From contig NZ_JAEUYX010000001.1 of assembly GCF_016798225.1 (NCBI RefSeq), forward strand, positions 124,001-188,000: a stretch of 64,000 bases of DNA, read 5' to 3'. The number at the start of each line of letters is the position of its first letter. Position 1 is the first letter of the stretch. Positions 49,570-59,182 of this stretch are shown here, in pieces. The notes beneath the pieces are model-generated. The model worked only from the letters and a program-made list of their open reading frames with translations, did no database searches and was not told the DNA's origin. Origin of the DNA: Anaerococcus sp. mt242 (lineage in GTDB: Bacteria > Bacillota > Clostridia > Tissierellales > Peptoniphilaceae). The position numbers were made by a program, and so were the translations under genes.

Positions 49570-51078
49570 TTAGGCTTTTTTATTTTTCTTCCTTTTTAAA
49601 AAAGCATTCTTTATATCATCAAATTCATCTACCTTTAACAAATAAATGATTCCTACATATATCACTCCAGCAAATGCAATTGTGACTAGCAACCATAGGT
49701 TTGATGGTCTTAATTGATAGAAATATTTTGCAAATATACCTAATACAGCTCCTGCTATTAGAATTTTGCCTATATTTTTTAGAATATATTTATTATCCAA
49801 ACTGCCAAAAGTTCGTTTATACATTACAAAAGCCATTAATACTGATGAAAATTGGCTGATTGTTGTTGCCATTGCTAGTCCTACTAATCCGTATTTTACT
49901 GATAGGGCATAGTCTAGTAAGATATTTATTCCTAGCTGGATAAATGAAATTACCGTTGGTATTTTTGTATTTTGATTTGAGAAAAATGATAGATAAAGCA
50001 AATCTACTATGGCAGGACCTAGTAAATATAGGGTGTAGGTAAATAAAACCTTGCTTGTTGCAATCATATCATTGTAGGTAAACTCTCCACGGTAGTATAC
50101 AAATGAAATTATTGGCTCTGATAAAACCATCATCCCAATTATAGAAGGGATAAATAAAATCATTATTTTTACCAAGGTCTGGCTAGTTAATTTTTTCATA
50201 CCATTTAAGTTATTATCAGCTACTAATTTTCCAATTATTGGATAGGCTGTAACTTGGAATGGGACGATAAATGTTGAACTAACTATCCTAAGGATTTTTA
50301 AGGCATAGTTTATAATAGAAACTCCACCGTCAGTTGCTACTAGAGAAGCAAATGATTGGTCGACTATGGTTGATATATAAACTGCAGCCATAGAAAAAGT
50401 TGTTGGTAGCGATAGGATTATAATTTTTTTGACATTTTCGTCAAAGGAAAATTTAATCTTACCACGTTTGAAACCTGTTTTTCTAATGGCTCTTGGAAAA
50501 ATTATAAATTGGACAAAGTAGGCCAAAAATATACCAATAGTCATTATGGTCACATTACCCTTTGAAATTGCAACCGTGATTGCCAAAATTATATTTAATA
50601 TAATTAATGGCAGGGCAGGAGTTATAAAATCTCCTTTAATTTGTAAGTATGCAGAAAAAATTGCTGCATAGATATTTGGATAAATGGTTAAAATTATTGC
50701 ACGCATAAAGCTAGATGCAATTTTTAATTTTTCTCCACTATAACCTGCTGCAAAAAGTTTTACAATAGCTGGTGCAAAAGCAAAGCCTAATATCATAATT
50801 GCAGAGGTCAAAAATAGGGAGAAATTTAGAAGATTATTTGTAAATTTATCTCCTGATTCTTCTCCACCCTTTTTTAAAACTTCATTGTATGTTGGTATGT
50901 AAGTTTTGCTTAGGGCATAGGTGATTACAGAAAAAATCAGGGTAGCTGCGGTTGTCGATGTGTTAAAGGCATCGGTTATCGGACCGGTTCCATAAAAGAA
51001 AGAAAAAATCATCTCACGAATAAATGAGAAGATTTTTCCTACTAAATTTAATATTATAAGTATCAGTGTATTGTTCAT
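49570..51078 (-). CDS. MurJ-like lipid II flippase
   Basis: 502 residues with 14 predicted helices, MVN/MurJ family of the MOP superfamily. Family marks: IREMIFSFFYGTGPITDAFNTS with the conserved Arg and the D-A-F motif, SKTYIPTYNEVLKKGGEE, LPTTFSMAAVYISTIVDQSF, and YPIIGKLVADNN. MurJ flips lipid II for peptidoglycan; related MVN proteins may export other lipid-linked sugars. The ATG overlaps the stop of the gene upstream (51075-51078). It is the last gene of an amino-acid transport transcript, an unusual partner set. Confidence 0.85.
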   Translation of the reverse strand: MNNTLILIILNLVGKIFSFIREMIFSFFYGTGPITDAFNTSTTAATLIFSVITYALSKTYIPTYNEVLKKGGEESGDKFTNNLLNFSLFLTSAIMILGFAFAPAIVKLFAAGYSGEKLKIASSFMRAIILTIYPNIYAAIFSAYLQIKGDFITPALPLIILNIILAITVAISKGNVTIMTIGIFLAYFVQFIIFPRAIRKTGFKRGKIKFSFDENVKKIIILSLPTTFSMAAVYISTIVDQSFASLVATDGGVSIINYALKILRIVSSTFIVPFQVTAYPIIGKLVADNNLNGMKKLTSQTLVKIMILFIPSIIGMMVLSEPIISFVYYRGEFTYNDMIATSKVLFTYTLYLLGPAIVDLLYLSFFSNQNTKIPTVISFIQLGINILLDYALSVKYGLVGLAMATTISQFSSVLMAFVMYKRTFGSLDNKYILKNIGKILIAGAVLGIFAKYFYQLRPSNLWLLVTIAFAGVIYVGIIYLLKVDEFDDIKNAFLKRKKNKKA

Positions 51079-51587
51079 GATTTTTTATTGGCATAACCCA
51101 ATAGGAAATTGTCGATTGACTCGATTTCTAGGGTTATTAGTTCATCTATTTTTATTTCAAATTGGTCAAATACTTGGGCATTTGCCTTATTTATGGCATC
51201 TATAACTACGTATTCTTCGTTAAAATCTCGAACATAACCTGTTGATGCATCATAATAATTAAAGCTTGTTGCAAGAGTTATGATTTTGTTATGATCTTTG
51301 GCATATTTTATCAAATCTCTAAAGTCAGGTTTTGATTGGTAGATTTCATTGTCGCTGTCCCCGATAGAAATATTGCCCCAAAATCCCATGTATTTTTCAA
51401 TTTTTTTTAGATATTCAGTATTTCGCTCGATTCCATCTATGGTGGATTTATCAAATAAAAGATATCCATCAAATTTGCCTTGATCATCCACTAAGTGGGT
51501 AAATAATCTTTCTGTATTTTGGTAAATGATGTATCCAACAGCAAAGGAATCTTCATTAGTTGAATAAATTTCTACTAAATCTTTCAT
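51075..51587 (-). CDS. Uncharacterised protein with two similar halves
   Basis: 170 residues, cytosolic. Two beta-rich halves follow a similar plan: FAVGYIIYQNTERLFTHLVD ... GYLLFDKSTIDGIERN and ITLATSFNYYDASTGYVRDF ... YVVIDAINKANAQVFDQF, the second ending IDELITLEIESIDNFLL. This suggests tandem small barrels, perhaps binding RNA or a ligand, but I recognise no family. It overlaps the flippase gene by four bases and sits 8 bases after glnQ-like, so it is cotranscribed with both. Confidence 0.65.
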   Translation of the reverse strand: MKDLVEIYSTNEDSFAVGYIIYQNTERLFTHLVDDQGKFDGYLLFDKSTIDGIERNTEYLKKIEKYMGFWGNISIGDSDNEIYQSKPDFRDLIKYAKDHNKIITLATSFNYYDASTGYVRDFNEEYVVIDAINKANAQVFDQFEIKIDELITLEIESIDNFLLGYANKKS

Positions 51588-51595
51588 TAGTTCTC

Positions 51596-52330
51596 CTAGT
51601 TATTTAAGAATCTTGATAAGAATTCTCTAGTTCTATTGTGAGTTGGATTTTCAAAAATTTCTTTTGGAGATCCATCTTCTAGGATTATACCTTTATCCAT
51701 AAATAAAACTCTAGTTGATACATCACGGGCAAAGTCCATTTCGTGAGTTACTACAATCATTGTAATTCCAGTTTTAGCAAGTTTGGTCATAACTTCTAAA
51801 ACTTCTCCCACCATTTCTGGGTCAAGGGCACTTGTTGGTTCATCAAAAAGTAGGACTTTTGGATTCATGCAAAGGGCACGTGCAATGGCTACCCTTTGCT
51901 TTTGTCCACCGGATAATTGTGATGGTCTAGCGTGGATGAAATTTTGCATACCGACATCTGTTAAAAAGCTCATGGCAAGTTCTTCTGCCTCTTTTTTATT
52001 TTTGCCCATTACTAGTTCTTGGCCTAGGGTACAGTTTTCTAGGACATTTTTGTTTTCAAAAAGATTAAAGTTTTGAAAAACCATGCCTACTTGTGAACGA
52101 TAGTGACGTTCATCAAATTCATTTTCCAAGATATTTTTACCTTCATATAAGATTTCCCCGCTTGTTGGTGTTTCAAGTAGGTTTAGACATCTAAGAAGTG
52201 TTGACTTTCCAGATCCTGAGGAGCCAATGATTGAAACAACTTCGTTTTTTTCTACACTAAAATTAATATCTTTTAGAACTTTTAAATTTCCAAAGCTTTT
52301 TTCTAGGTTATTTACTTTAATTATTGACAT
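51596..52330 (-). CDS. Amino-acid ABC transporter ATP-binding protein (GlnQ/HisP type)
   Basis: 244 residues, polar amino-acid uptake family. Walker [10 protein letters not shown] (~35), Q-loop [16 protein letters not shown], signature [16 protein letters not shown], Walker [15 protein letters not shown], switch VTHEMDFA. The start overlaps the end of the SBP-permease gene by 14 bases. With that fusion it completes an importer from two genes. The lysine-type T-box upstream points to lysine as the transported amino acid. Confidence 0.95.
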   Translation of the reverse strand: MSIIKVNNLEKSFGNLKVLKDINFSVEKNEVVSIIGSSGSGKSTLLRCLNLLETPTSGEILYEGKNILENEFDERHYRSQVGMVFQNFNLFENKNVLENCTLGQELVMGKNKKEAEELAMSFLTDVGMQNFIHARPSQLSGGQKQRVAIARALCMNPKVLLFDEPTSALDPEMVGEVLEVMTKLAKTGITMIVVTHEMDFARDVSTRVLFMDKGIILEDGSPKEIFENPTHNRTREFLSRFLNN

Positions 52331-53915
52331 TTTTTGCTCCTGTACTTGATTCTTTGATATATTCTCTGCCCATCATTCTGCGTTCTACTACTAAAAGAAT
52401 TCTAGTAATTGCAAATGTTAGGATGAAATATATTAGGGCTGTTATTAAATAGGTTGGAAAATATTGGTAGGTTGATCCAGCTACTGACTTACTCATAAAG
52501 AATAATTCTGTAACTGATATTACGTTAAGTACTGATGTATCCTTAATGTTAATTACAAATTCATTACCTAATGATGGCAAGATTGTTCTTACAGTTTGTG
52601 GAATTATTACATTTTTCATAGTTTGCCAGTGGGTCATTCCAAGTGCTTTGCAGGCTTCAAATTGTCCCTTATTGATTGAATTTATACCACCACGTACAAC
52701 TTCTGATAGATATGCTCCTGTATTAATTGATACAATTAAGATAGCTGCAAACATTGTGGAAAGGTTTATGCCAAAATATTGTTTTAATCCGTAGAAAATA
52801 ATTACTGATTGAACCATCATTGGTGTTCCACGGAAGATTTCTACATAGGCACCTAGTAAAAAGTTCACTACTTTATAAATTACATAGCCAATTGGATTTT
52901 TGATTTTGTTTACTTCAGTTTTTCTGATAATTGCTACAAGTAAACCAAGTAAAAATCCTAAAATTGTAGATACGATTGCAATAAATAAAGTATTTACAAT
53001 CCCTTTTAAGAATAGGGAAGAATATCTACTCCAAATTGACTTCATTTCTCCAAAAAATGATTTATCTTCATCGGCTGCTTCTATGCCATCATCTTCACTA
53101 AGGCTTGCGACATTTATCATATCTTCCATAATTTTATCTTGCTCATCTTGTGGAAGATTTGCTAAAATTTTATTTATATCATCCTTTAATTCTGATCCCT
53201 TTTTAACACCAACAGCTACGCTTGTCAGCATTGGGTCGATTTCAAATCCTTCTTCTGCGTTGAAATCTCTATATACTAATTCTTTGTTTGCCTTTGTTGC
53301 AATCAATGCACCAGACTTATCAGAAATATATCCATCAATTGTGCCAGAAACTGTGGCAGTAATCATTGTTGGGAATGAATCAAGAGCTTGTTGCTTATTT
53401 ACTCCATCCATTTGATCGATTAGATCAAGGTGGAAAGTACCAAGCTGTGCAGTGATTTTTGCATCTTTATAGTCGTTGATATCTTTGGCATTAGCATAGG
53501 CGGAGTCTTTTCTTGTTACAACCCCTATTGTCGCGTTATAATAGCTATCTGTAAAATCAATTTGTTTTAATCTTTCTTCTGTTGGACTCATGCCGGCAAC
53601 AATTGCATCGATTTTGCCTGAGGTTAGGGCTGGTATTAGTCCATCCCAATCTATTTTGTAAATTTCAAGCTCTTTACCAAGCTCATCGGCAATTCTTTTT
53701 GCAACTGCCACATCATATCCATTTGCATACTCACCTGGGGAATTTGCAACTGGGATAGCTCCATTTTTATCATCTACCTCAGAGAAGTTAAATGGGGCAT
53801 AGTTTACTTCCATTCCAACTCTTAAAACATTGCTATCCTCACTAGCAAAACTTACATTTGTAAAAGTTACTAAGATAAGGATAAGGCTTAACAAAATTTT
53901 TCTTATTCTTTTCAT
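52317..53915 (-). CDS. Amino-acid ABC transporter: fused substrate-binding protein and permease
   Basis: 532 residues. Signal peptide ([17 protein letters not shown]). Residues ~30-275 form an amino-acid binding protein ([50 protein letters not shown]). From ~300 to the end is a HisM/GlnP-type permease ([17 protein letters not shown], the EAA motif [20 protein letters not shown]). The ATG at 53915 follows GAAAGGAAAAATT; a longer in-frame reading would translate the T-box terminator and is rejected. Tethering the binding domain to the permease is common in Firmicutes. Controlled by the leader at 53944-54200. Confidence 0.93.
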   Translation of the reverse strand: MKRIRKILLSLILILVTFTNVSFASEDSNVLRVGMEVNYAPFNFSEVDDKNGAIPVANSPGEYANGYDVAVAKRIADELGKELEIYKIDWDGLIPALTSGKIDAIVAGMSPTEERLKQIDFTDSYYNATIGVVTRKDSAYANAKDINDYKDAKITAQLGTFHLDLIDQMDGVNKQQALDSFPTMITATVSGTIDGYISDKSGALIATKANKELVYRDFNAEEGFEIDPMLTSVAVGVKKGSELKDDINKILANLPQDEQDKIMEDMINVASLSEDDGIEAADEDKSFFGEMKSIWSRYSSLFLKGIVNTLFIAIVSTILGFLLGLLVAIIRKTEVNKIKNPIGYVIYKVVNFLLGAYVEIFRGTPMMVQSVIIFYGLKQYFGINLSTMFAAILIVSINTGAYLSEVVRGGINSINKGQFEACKALGMTHWQTMKNVIIPQTVRTILPSLGNEFVINIKDTSVLNVISVTELFFMSKSVAGSTYQYFPTYLITALIYFILTFAITRILLVVERRMMGREYIKESSTGAKNVNN

Positions 53916-53943
53916 AATTTTTCCTTTCTTGGGCCTTAAAAAT

Positions 53944-54200
53944 TTCCAAAAAAAATACACGCACACTTTCGCATTGTTGGGACGAAAGGCCGTGTTACCA
54001 CCCAAATTCATGTACTTTTTGCAAAGCACATCTCATTAAGTACCATCATACTCGTTTGCTGTAACGTGCAATCACGTCTTTGAATCAAATATCCTCAAAG
54101 AAACTCAAAGGCTTTTTTCACTAATCTTCCAAATATCCCATTCCACCAGCCGGGACTCTCTAGATTTTTCCAAATAGTTACTCTTCTTCTCATCGTTGTT
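53944..54200 (-). promoter_or_regulatory. T-box riboswitch, probable lysine specifier
   Basis: On the minus strand the leader shows AGAGAGTCCCGGCTGGTGGA (stem I distal bulge and loop), CCTTTGAGTTTCTTTGAGG after the specifier region, the T-box GGGTGGTAACACGG, and a terminator with ACACGGCCTTTCG / CGAAAGTGTGCGTGT arms and eight Ts, mutually exclusive with the T-box antiterminator. The specifier region reads GTGAAAAAAGCC; any in-register triplet there is AAA or AAG, both lysine codons. Uncharged tRNA-Lys would therefore switch on the transporter. Confidence 0.9.
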
Positions 54201-54206
54201 GAAGAT

Positions 54207-54235
54207 ATAATACAAGATTTTGATAAAAAAGTCAA
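54207..54235 (-). promoter_or_regulatory. Sigma-A promoter of the T-box transcript
   Basis: On the minus strand TTGACT (54235-54230), 17-base spacer, TATTAT (54212-54207), placing the start near 54200 at the head of the T-box. Confidence 0.8.
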
Positions 54236-54270
54236 GAACAAAATGGTATAGTTAACAAAAGAGGTAAAGT

Positions 54271-54768
54271 ATGAAACTTAGTGAAAGACAAAAAGAAATA
54301 ATAAATGCATTACAATCAAGTAATAATCCCATTTCAGGCGAAGTTTTGGGGGAAAAGTTTGGAGTATCCAGGCAAATAATTGTAAAAGATATAGGTGTAT
54401 TAAAAGCATTTGGCATAGAAATAATTTCTACAAATAAAGGATACAAAATAGATAACAGCGAAAAATTAACCCGCATTATAGAATCAAAACATGAGGATGT
54501 AGATATAAAAGATGAGCTAAATACAATTGTTGATAACGGTGGAGTAATAATTGATGTTTTTATAAACCACTCAGTATATGGAGTTATAAAAAAAGATTTA
54601 GATATTCACTCCCGCAACGGGGTCAATAATTTCGTAAAAAATATGACGATTTCAACCCCTCTAAAAAATCTTACAGAAAATGTTCACTATCACACTATAA
54701 GTGCAAAGAATATAAAAACTCTAGATAATATTGAAAAGGCTCTAAAAGAAAAAGGATACTTAAGCTGA
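54271..54768 (+). CDS. niaR: NiaR-type transcriptional repressor (HTH plus 3H domain)
   Basis: 165 residues. N-terminal HTH_11 (RQKEIINALQSSNNPISGEV, GVSRQIIVKDIGVLKAFG) and a C-terminal 3H domain named for its three conserved His clusters, seen here as IDVFINHSVYG, LDIHSRNGV and NVHYHTISA. NiaR binds nicotinate (with metal) and represses niacin salvage or uptake genes. The putative transporter 69 bases downstream is a likely target. It diverges from the lysine T-box transcript. Ribosome site AAGAGGTAAAGT. Confidence 0.88.
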   Translation: MKLSERQKEIINALQSSNNPISGEVLGEKFGVSRQIIVKDIGVLKAFGIEIISTNKGYKIDNSEKLTRIIESKHEDVDIKDELNTIVDNGGVIIDVFINHSVYGVIKKDLDIHSRNGVNNFVKNMTISTPLKNLTENVHYHTISAKNIKTLDNIEKALKEKGYLS

Positions 54769-54778
54769 CTTTCCCACT

Positions 54779-54810
54779 GTATATACAATAAATATTTTTT
54801 GTGTTATACT
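54779..54810 (+). promoter_or_regulatory. Promoter and possible NiaR operator
   Basis: Palindrome TGTATATACA (54779-54788) lies one helical turn and a half before TATACT (54805-54810), covering the -35 zone. It could be the NiaR site for the permease gene; this is inferred from position and symmetry only. Confidence 0.35.
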
Positions 54811-54837
54811 TTAGTTAATAAAAACTAAGGAGTTATA

Positions 54838-55857
54838 ATGAAAAAATATTTAGATCAACAGGGGATAAATATATCAGCTAGGGTTTATTTTATAGATGCT
54901 TTGGGAGCTATGGCCTTTGGGCTTTTTGCTTCATTGCTTGTAGGGACGATTTTAAATTCAATTGGTAATACATTTAATATTCCATTTTTAACAGAACGAA
55001 TCTGGCCTTTGGTAGGTCAAGCAACAGGAGCTGCAATTGCAGTTTCAATAGCCTATGCGTTAAAAGCTCCAAATCTAGTTTTGTTTGCATCCACTATTGT
55101 AGGTCTAGGTGCCTATGAACTAGGAGGGCCAGTCGGAGTATATATTGCAACAATATTTGGAGTGGAATTTGGAAAACTAGTATCAAAACGCACCAAACTA
55201 GATATAATCATAACTCCTGCTCTTACAATTTTAGTAGGTGTTTTAGTGGGAGATGTAATAGGACCAGGGGTATCTGCCTTTATGACAGGTCTTGGAAATA
55301 TTATTATGAGGGCAACAGAACTACAACCATTTTTAATGGGTATAGTTGTTTCGGTTTTGGTCGGCATGGCCTTAACTCTACCAATTTCATCAGCTGCAAT
55401 TTGCATGATGCTCTCTCTTTCAGGTCTTGCAGGTGGGGCCGCAACAGTTGGTTGTGCCGCACAAATGATTGGATTTGCAGTGATTTCCTATAAGGATAAT
55501 GGTCTGGAGGGTTTGCTCGCCCAAGGACTAGGTACATCAATGTTTCAAGTACCAAACATTATCAAAAATCCATGGATATGGATCCCATCAACGCTTGCTG
55601 GAGCAATTTTAGGACCTATTTCAACTTTGGTTTTTAAAATGGAAAATACTCCACTAGGTTCTGGTATGGGGACAAGTGGTCTTGTTGGTCAAATCTCTAC
55701 TTTAAATGCTATGGCTGATAGCAGAAGTATTTCGATTTTACTCATTCAAATTTTATTTTTACATTTTATCCTGCCAGCAATCCTTTCATATCTAATTTAT
55801 AATATAATGTATAAAAAAGGATTAATTAAAGATAATGATATGAAAATCAATTTTTAA
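54838..55857 (+). CDS. EIIC-like membrane transporter (PTS_EIIC_2 family)
   Basis: 339 residues, about ten helices. Recognisable segments of the PTS_EIIC_2 family are YFIDALGAMAFGLFASLLVG, VGTILNSIG, GAYELGGPVGVYIATIFGVEFGKL and LPISSAAICMMLSLSGLAGG. No IIA or IIB domains and no HPr-linked His or Cys sites are present, and no PTS genes are near, so sugar phosphotransfer is doubtful. Placed behind niaR with a candidate operator, it may take up niacin or a related compound. CTAAGGAGTTATA before ATG; terminator at 55927. Confidence 0.8.
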   Translation: MKKYLDQQGINISARVYFIDALGAMAFGLFASLLVGTILNSIGNTFNIPFLTERIWPLVGQATGAAIAVSIAYALKAPNLVLFASTIVGLGAYELGGPVGVYIATIFGVEFGKLVSKRTKLDIIITPALTILVGVLVGDVIGPGVSAFMTGLGNIIMRATELQPFLMGIVVSVLVGMALTLPISSAAICMMLSLSGLAGGAATVGCAAQMIGFAVISYKDNGLEGLLAQGLGTSMFQVPNIIKNPWIWIPSTLAGAILGPISTLVFKMENTPLGSGMGTSGLVGQISTLNAMADSRSISILLIQILFLHFILPAILSYLIYNIMYKKGLIKDNDMKINF

Positions 55858-55926
55858 TGCCTAGAAATTAAGCTTTTTAAAGTCCTTTATGGCAATTTAA
55901 TGAAAAATAGATATAATTATGGAAGA

Positions 55927-55947
55927 AGCATTAAATAATGCTTTTTT
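55927..55947 (+). terminator. Intrinsic terminator
   Basis: AGCATT-AAAT-AATGCT hairpin with six Ts. An ATG in its right arm (55938), open in the frame of mrp, is not a plausible start. Confidence 0.75.
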
Positions 55948-55967
55948 CTTTTATAAAGGAGAGACCA

Positions 55968-56753
55968 ATGGAAAAACAAAGAAATTTTGACCAATTTAAA
56001 GTTAACCTAAATGAAGGTTCTTCAGTTGGTAAAGTTATAGCAGTAATGAGTGGTAAGGGTGGAGTAGGTAAATCATCTGTAACCAGTATGCTAGCTAATA
56101 AATTAAATAAAAAAGGATACAAGGTAGCAGTTTTTGATGCCGACATCACAGGACCATCAATTCCGCAAGCTTTTGGTATAGATGAAAGCGTTACAGGTAC
56201 CAAAGAAGGTATAATGTATCCAGGGGTAACACGCGATGGGATCAAAATCATTTCAGTAAATATGATCTTACCTAATAAAACTGACCCAGTAGTGTGGAGA
56301 TCATCAATTGTAACAGGCGTTATTAAACAATTTTATACAGACGTAGACTGGGGCGAAATAGACTACATGCTTATAGATATGCCACCAGGAACAAGTGATG
56401 TGCCTTTAACAGTATTTCAATCACTACCAATAGATGGAATAGTTGCAGTAGCAACACCACAAGATTTAGTAGGTATGGTTGTAGAAAAATCATTAAAAAT
56501 GGCAAAAATGATGGGCAAAAAAGTAATTGGTATTGTAGAAAATATGTCATACTTTAAATGCCCAGATTGTGGAACAGACCACAAAATTTTTGGAGATAGT
56601 CATGTAGAGGAAGTAGCTGGAAAATACGATATTGACACAATTGCCAAGCTTCCTATAAATCCAGAAATAGCAAGTAAAATCGATGCAGGTCTTGTAGAAG
56701 ACGTAAACTTAGAAGAATTAAATCCAATAATCGAGAAAATCGAATCATTATAG
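55968..56753 (+). CDS. Mrp/NBP35-family iron-sulphur carrier ATPase
   Basis: 261 residues. Deviant Walker A MSGKGGVGKSSVTSML (~29), switch DADITGPSIPQAFG, Walker B MLIDMPPGTSDVPLT, and near the C-terminus a CPDC pair (YFKCPDCGTDH) that bridges a [4Fe-4S] cluster between two subunits. Cytosolic Fe-S cluster carrier. The ATG at 55968 follows TAAAGGAGAGACCA; an upstream ATG falls in the terminator. Followed after 8 bases by a DUF1002-like secreted protein gene. An Fe-S carrier suits an organism with HydEFG, but no direct link is seen. Confidence 0.95.
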   Translation: MEKQRNFDQFKVNLNEGSSVGKVIAVMSGKGGVGKSSVTSMLANKLNKKGYKVAVFDADITGPSIPQAFGIDESVTGTKEGIMYPGVTRDGIKIISVNMILPNKTDPVVWRSSIVTGVIKQFYTDVDWGEIDYMLIDMPPGTSDVPLTVFQSLPIDGIVAVATPQDLVGMVVEKSLKMAKMMGKKVIGIVENMSYFKCPDCGTDHKIFGDSHVEEVAGKYDIDTIAKLPINPEIASKIDAGLVEDVNLEELNPIIEKIESL

Positions 56754-56761
56754 GAGGGTTT

Positions 56762-57742
56762 ATGAAAAAGAGACTCTTAGCACTATTATGTGCCTTAAGT
56801 ATTTTTGTACCATCGATAGCTTTTGCAGCAAATGATGCAAATAAAGATGCTGTAGTCTATGGTGCAGCTTTAAATAATGAACAAATTAGCCAAATGAATC
56901 AAGCCTTTGGTGTTAAAGAAAATGACCCAAATCTAAATTACAAAACAGCTACTGGAGAAGACCTACAAAAATATCTAGGTTATTATACTGATAATTCTAA
57001 TATGATTTCATCAGTATATATCAAAAAACTTTCAGAAAATTCTGGTATTAAGGTAAATATAGTAACCCCTGCAAATATTACATCTATTACCCAAGGTCAA
57101 TACACAAATGCGGCCATTACAGCAGGAATTACAGATGCAGATATTTATGTAGCTAGTCCAAAACCAGTAACAGGTGAGTCAGCCCTAGTTGGTGTTTATG
57201 CAGCTCTAGCTAATTCTGGTAAAGACATAGATCCAGAAAGAGCAAAAGTTGCCCAAGAAGAGCTAGAAACTGTAAATGAAATTTCAGAAGAAAACAAAAA
57301 TAAGGCAGAATTTGATCCAGCAGAACTGGATAAGGTCGTAATCGAGGTTAAGCAAAAACTTGCAGAACATAAGGAAGAAACAGGCCAAGCAGCAGATGCT
57401 AATCAAATAGGAATTTATATTCAAGACGCACTTAAAAATGTAAATCTTGAAAATGTGCTAAGTGATAATAACATAAATATCTTGATAAATTTCTTTGATA
57501 AATATCAAAATTCTTCAGCTATTGATAGTGAAGAAGTTAGAGATAATCTTATCAAATTTGGAAATGAATTAGCAGATAATGCGGGCAAATTTTACAACGA
57601 AAACAAAGAATCAATTGATAATATAGCAAAAGAAGCTCAAGATAGCGGACTTTTGGATTCAATATTTAACTTCTTTAAATCAATTGTAAATTCATTTTTA
57701 AATATATTTGGTAATTCATCAAATAGTGAAAACAATAATTAA
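56762..57742 (+). CDS. Secreted DUF1002-like protein
   Basis: 326 residues. Signal peptide to ~22 (SIFVPSIAFAA). Residues ~30-260 match the DUF1002 plan: VYGAALNNEQISQMNQAFGV, GEDLQKYLGYYTDNSNMISS, TPANITSITQGQYTNAAITA, ALVGVYAALANSGKDID. Function of the family is unknown. The C-terminus is an amphipathic helix IFNFFKSIVNSFLNIFG and a Ser/Asn tail. No anchor. Starts 8 bases after mrp with TAGGAGGGTTT, so the two are cotranscribed. A terminator follows. Confidence 0.8.
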   Translation: MKKRLLALLCALSIFVPSIAFAANDANKDAVVYGAALNNEQISQMNQAFGVKENDPNLNYKTATGEDLQKYLGYYTDNSNMISSVYIKKLSENSGIKVNIVTPANITSITQGQYTNAAITAGITDADIYVASPKPVTGESALVGVYAALANSGKDIDPERAKVAQEELETVNEISEENKNKAEFDPAELDKVVIEVKQKLAEHKEETGQAADANQIGIYIQDALKNVNLENVLSDNNINILINFFDKYQNSSAIDSEEVRDNLIKFGNELADNAGKFYNENKESIDNIAKEAQDSGLLDSIFNFFKSIVNSFLNIFGNSSNSENNN

Positions 57743-57744
57743 AT

Positions 57745-57775
57745 TAAAAAAAGGAGCAGTTTTGCTCCTTTTTTT
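57745..57775. terminator. Bidirectional terminator
   Basis: AAAAAAAGGAGCA-GTTT-TGCTCCTTTTTTT between convergent genes; runs of A and T on both sides. Confidence 0.9.
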
Positions 57776-59048
57776 AATTTACAATTCTTCTAATTGATAT
57801 AGGATTTCTAATAGGTCCTATAATTATTCCATAACGTGGGCTTGATGCGTGGATCATATTTCCGTTTCCATCCGCCATTCCTACGTGGGTTATATTATTT
57901 AAACTCGTTCCAAAAAATACTAAATCTCCAGCCTTTTCTTGGCCAAATGGAATTTCTACCCCGTATCTTTGCTGACTTTGGGCAAAGTGTGGGAGATTGA
58001 TACCTATTTGACGGTAAGCTTGCATAGTAAATCCTGAACAATCTATACCACGAACTGGATCGATTCCACCCCAAACATATGGATTTCCAAGATATTGGGT
58101 GGCCCATTTATAAATCTCGTTACCAGTTTGACTTCCCGTAACTGGAACCATAACTGTGTCTGATTTTTGTGACTGACTGGTATTTGAGACTTGATTTTCT
58201 GATGTAGTTGTAGTCACATATGAAATTTCTGTAATTTCTCTGACAGCATTTTTAGCCGCCTCTTCACGGGCTTTTTGATCCTTAATGAAGTTATTCATTT
58301 CATTATAAAACTTAGTCATTTTTTCCAAATCACTAGGATCTTTTTTTGAAATTGCAAGATCTTCTAGTTTGACATAACCTTCTTTAATTTCTGAAGTGTT
58401 ATCATCATCTGAAGCTTCATCACTTGGAGTATTTGTATCAAGAGCAACAGCTTCAGGGCTTTCCTTTAAGGTCACTACACTAGGGATTTCTGTATTTTCT
58501 TTACCTAGAATTACGGTTTGAACATCGTTTGTTTCATTTGTATCTGCTAGGTCATAGAGCAATGAGCTATTTTCGAGTTCTTTTATGTCAACGGTATTTA
58601 TTTTTTTGTTGTCTTTAAAGTCTTCATCATAGGATACTTTTACAAAATCACTGTCAGGGATAAACTCTAATATTGTGACTTTTGTTTTTTCTTTTAGTTT
58701 TTGATCAGTAAGATTATTTGAATCGCTATTAGCTTTTTCTTTTAGGTTTGTTTCTGCTAAAAGGCTAGTGTGATTTAATTTATAAAACCATTTTTTGGCC
58801 ACATAACCCTTTTTGCCTTCAAATTCTATTTGGTACCAATCATTAGATTCATTTTTTATTTCATAAGCTGTAAAGTCTTCTATCCCACCAAAGATTTCGC
58901 TATTTACATCTTCTTTTACGCGCACATTTACCCCGTCAGTTGTGTTTTTATTTAAAACTATAGAATCTGCCTGAGAAATTGCTGGATTTATAAAAAATTG
59001 AGAAAATATCAATGAAGTAATAAAGGCTTTTTGAAATCTTTTTGCCAC
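57774..59048 (-). CDS. Secreted SH3b / NlpC-P60 peptidoglycan endopeptidase
   Basis: 424 residues. Signal peptide to ~28 (FINPAISQADS). An SH3b domain at ~30-90 (VNVRVKEDVNSEIFGGI, DWYQIEFEGKKGYVAKKWF) and a second, weaker one at ~95-150. A Ser/Thr/Asp-rich linker and a helix (EKMTKFYNEMNNFIKDQKAR) lead to an NlpC/P60 domain at ~305-420 with Cys in GIDCSGFTMQAYRQ, His in ITHVGMADG and His in MIHASSPRYG. It should cleave D-gamma-Glu-diamino-acid bonds in wall peptides. Starts at GTG after AAGGGAGATTAAT. Confidence 0.93.
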   Translation of the reverse strand: MAKRFQKAFITSLIFSQFFINPAISQADSIVLNKNTTDGVNVRVKEDVNSEIFGGIEDFTAYEIKNESNDWYQIEFEGKKGYVAKKWFYKLNHTSLLAETNLKEKANSDSNNLTDQKLKEKTKVTILEFIPDSDFVKVSYDEDFKDNKKINTVDIKELENSSLLYDLADTNETNDVQTVILGKENTEIPSVVTLKESPEAVALDTNTPSDEASDDDNTSEIKEGYVKLEDLAISKKDPSDLEKMTKFYNEMNNFIKDQKAREEAAKNAVREITEISYVTTTTSENQVSNTSQSQKSDTVMVPVTGSQTGNEIYKWATQYLGNPYVWGGIDPVRGIDCSGFTMQAYRQIGINLPHFAQSQQRYGVEIPFGQEKAGDLVFFGTSLNNITHVGMADGNGNMIHASSPRYGIIIGPIRNPISIRRIVN

Positions 59049-59182
59049 ATTAATCTCCCTTGTAAAGTACTATAGTATAATTTTAAAAGAAATTGCATAG
59101 GTTGTCAATTATAAGGGGATAAGAGAATATTTTTGGAAAATCAAAGCAAAAATCTGGGTATATCTTTATATGAGGTGTAAAT

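Noticed and set aside
53916-54029. In-frame N-terminal extension of the binding-protein/permease (starting MLCKKYMNLGG)
   Set aside because: It translates the T-box and terminator hairpin; the ATG at 53915 has a ribosome site and a proper signal peptide.
54838-55857. Sugar PTS permease
   Set aside because: No EIIA or EIIB domain, no phosphorylation site and no PTS partner genes; NiaR context favours another substrate.
55938-55967. Upstream ATG for mrp
   Set aside because: It lies in the right arm of the terminator, and AAAGGAGAG would be inside the coding sequence.
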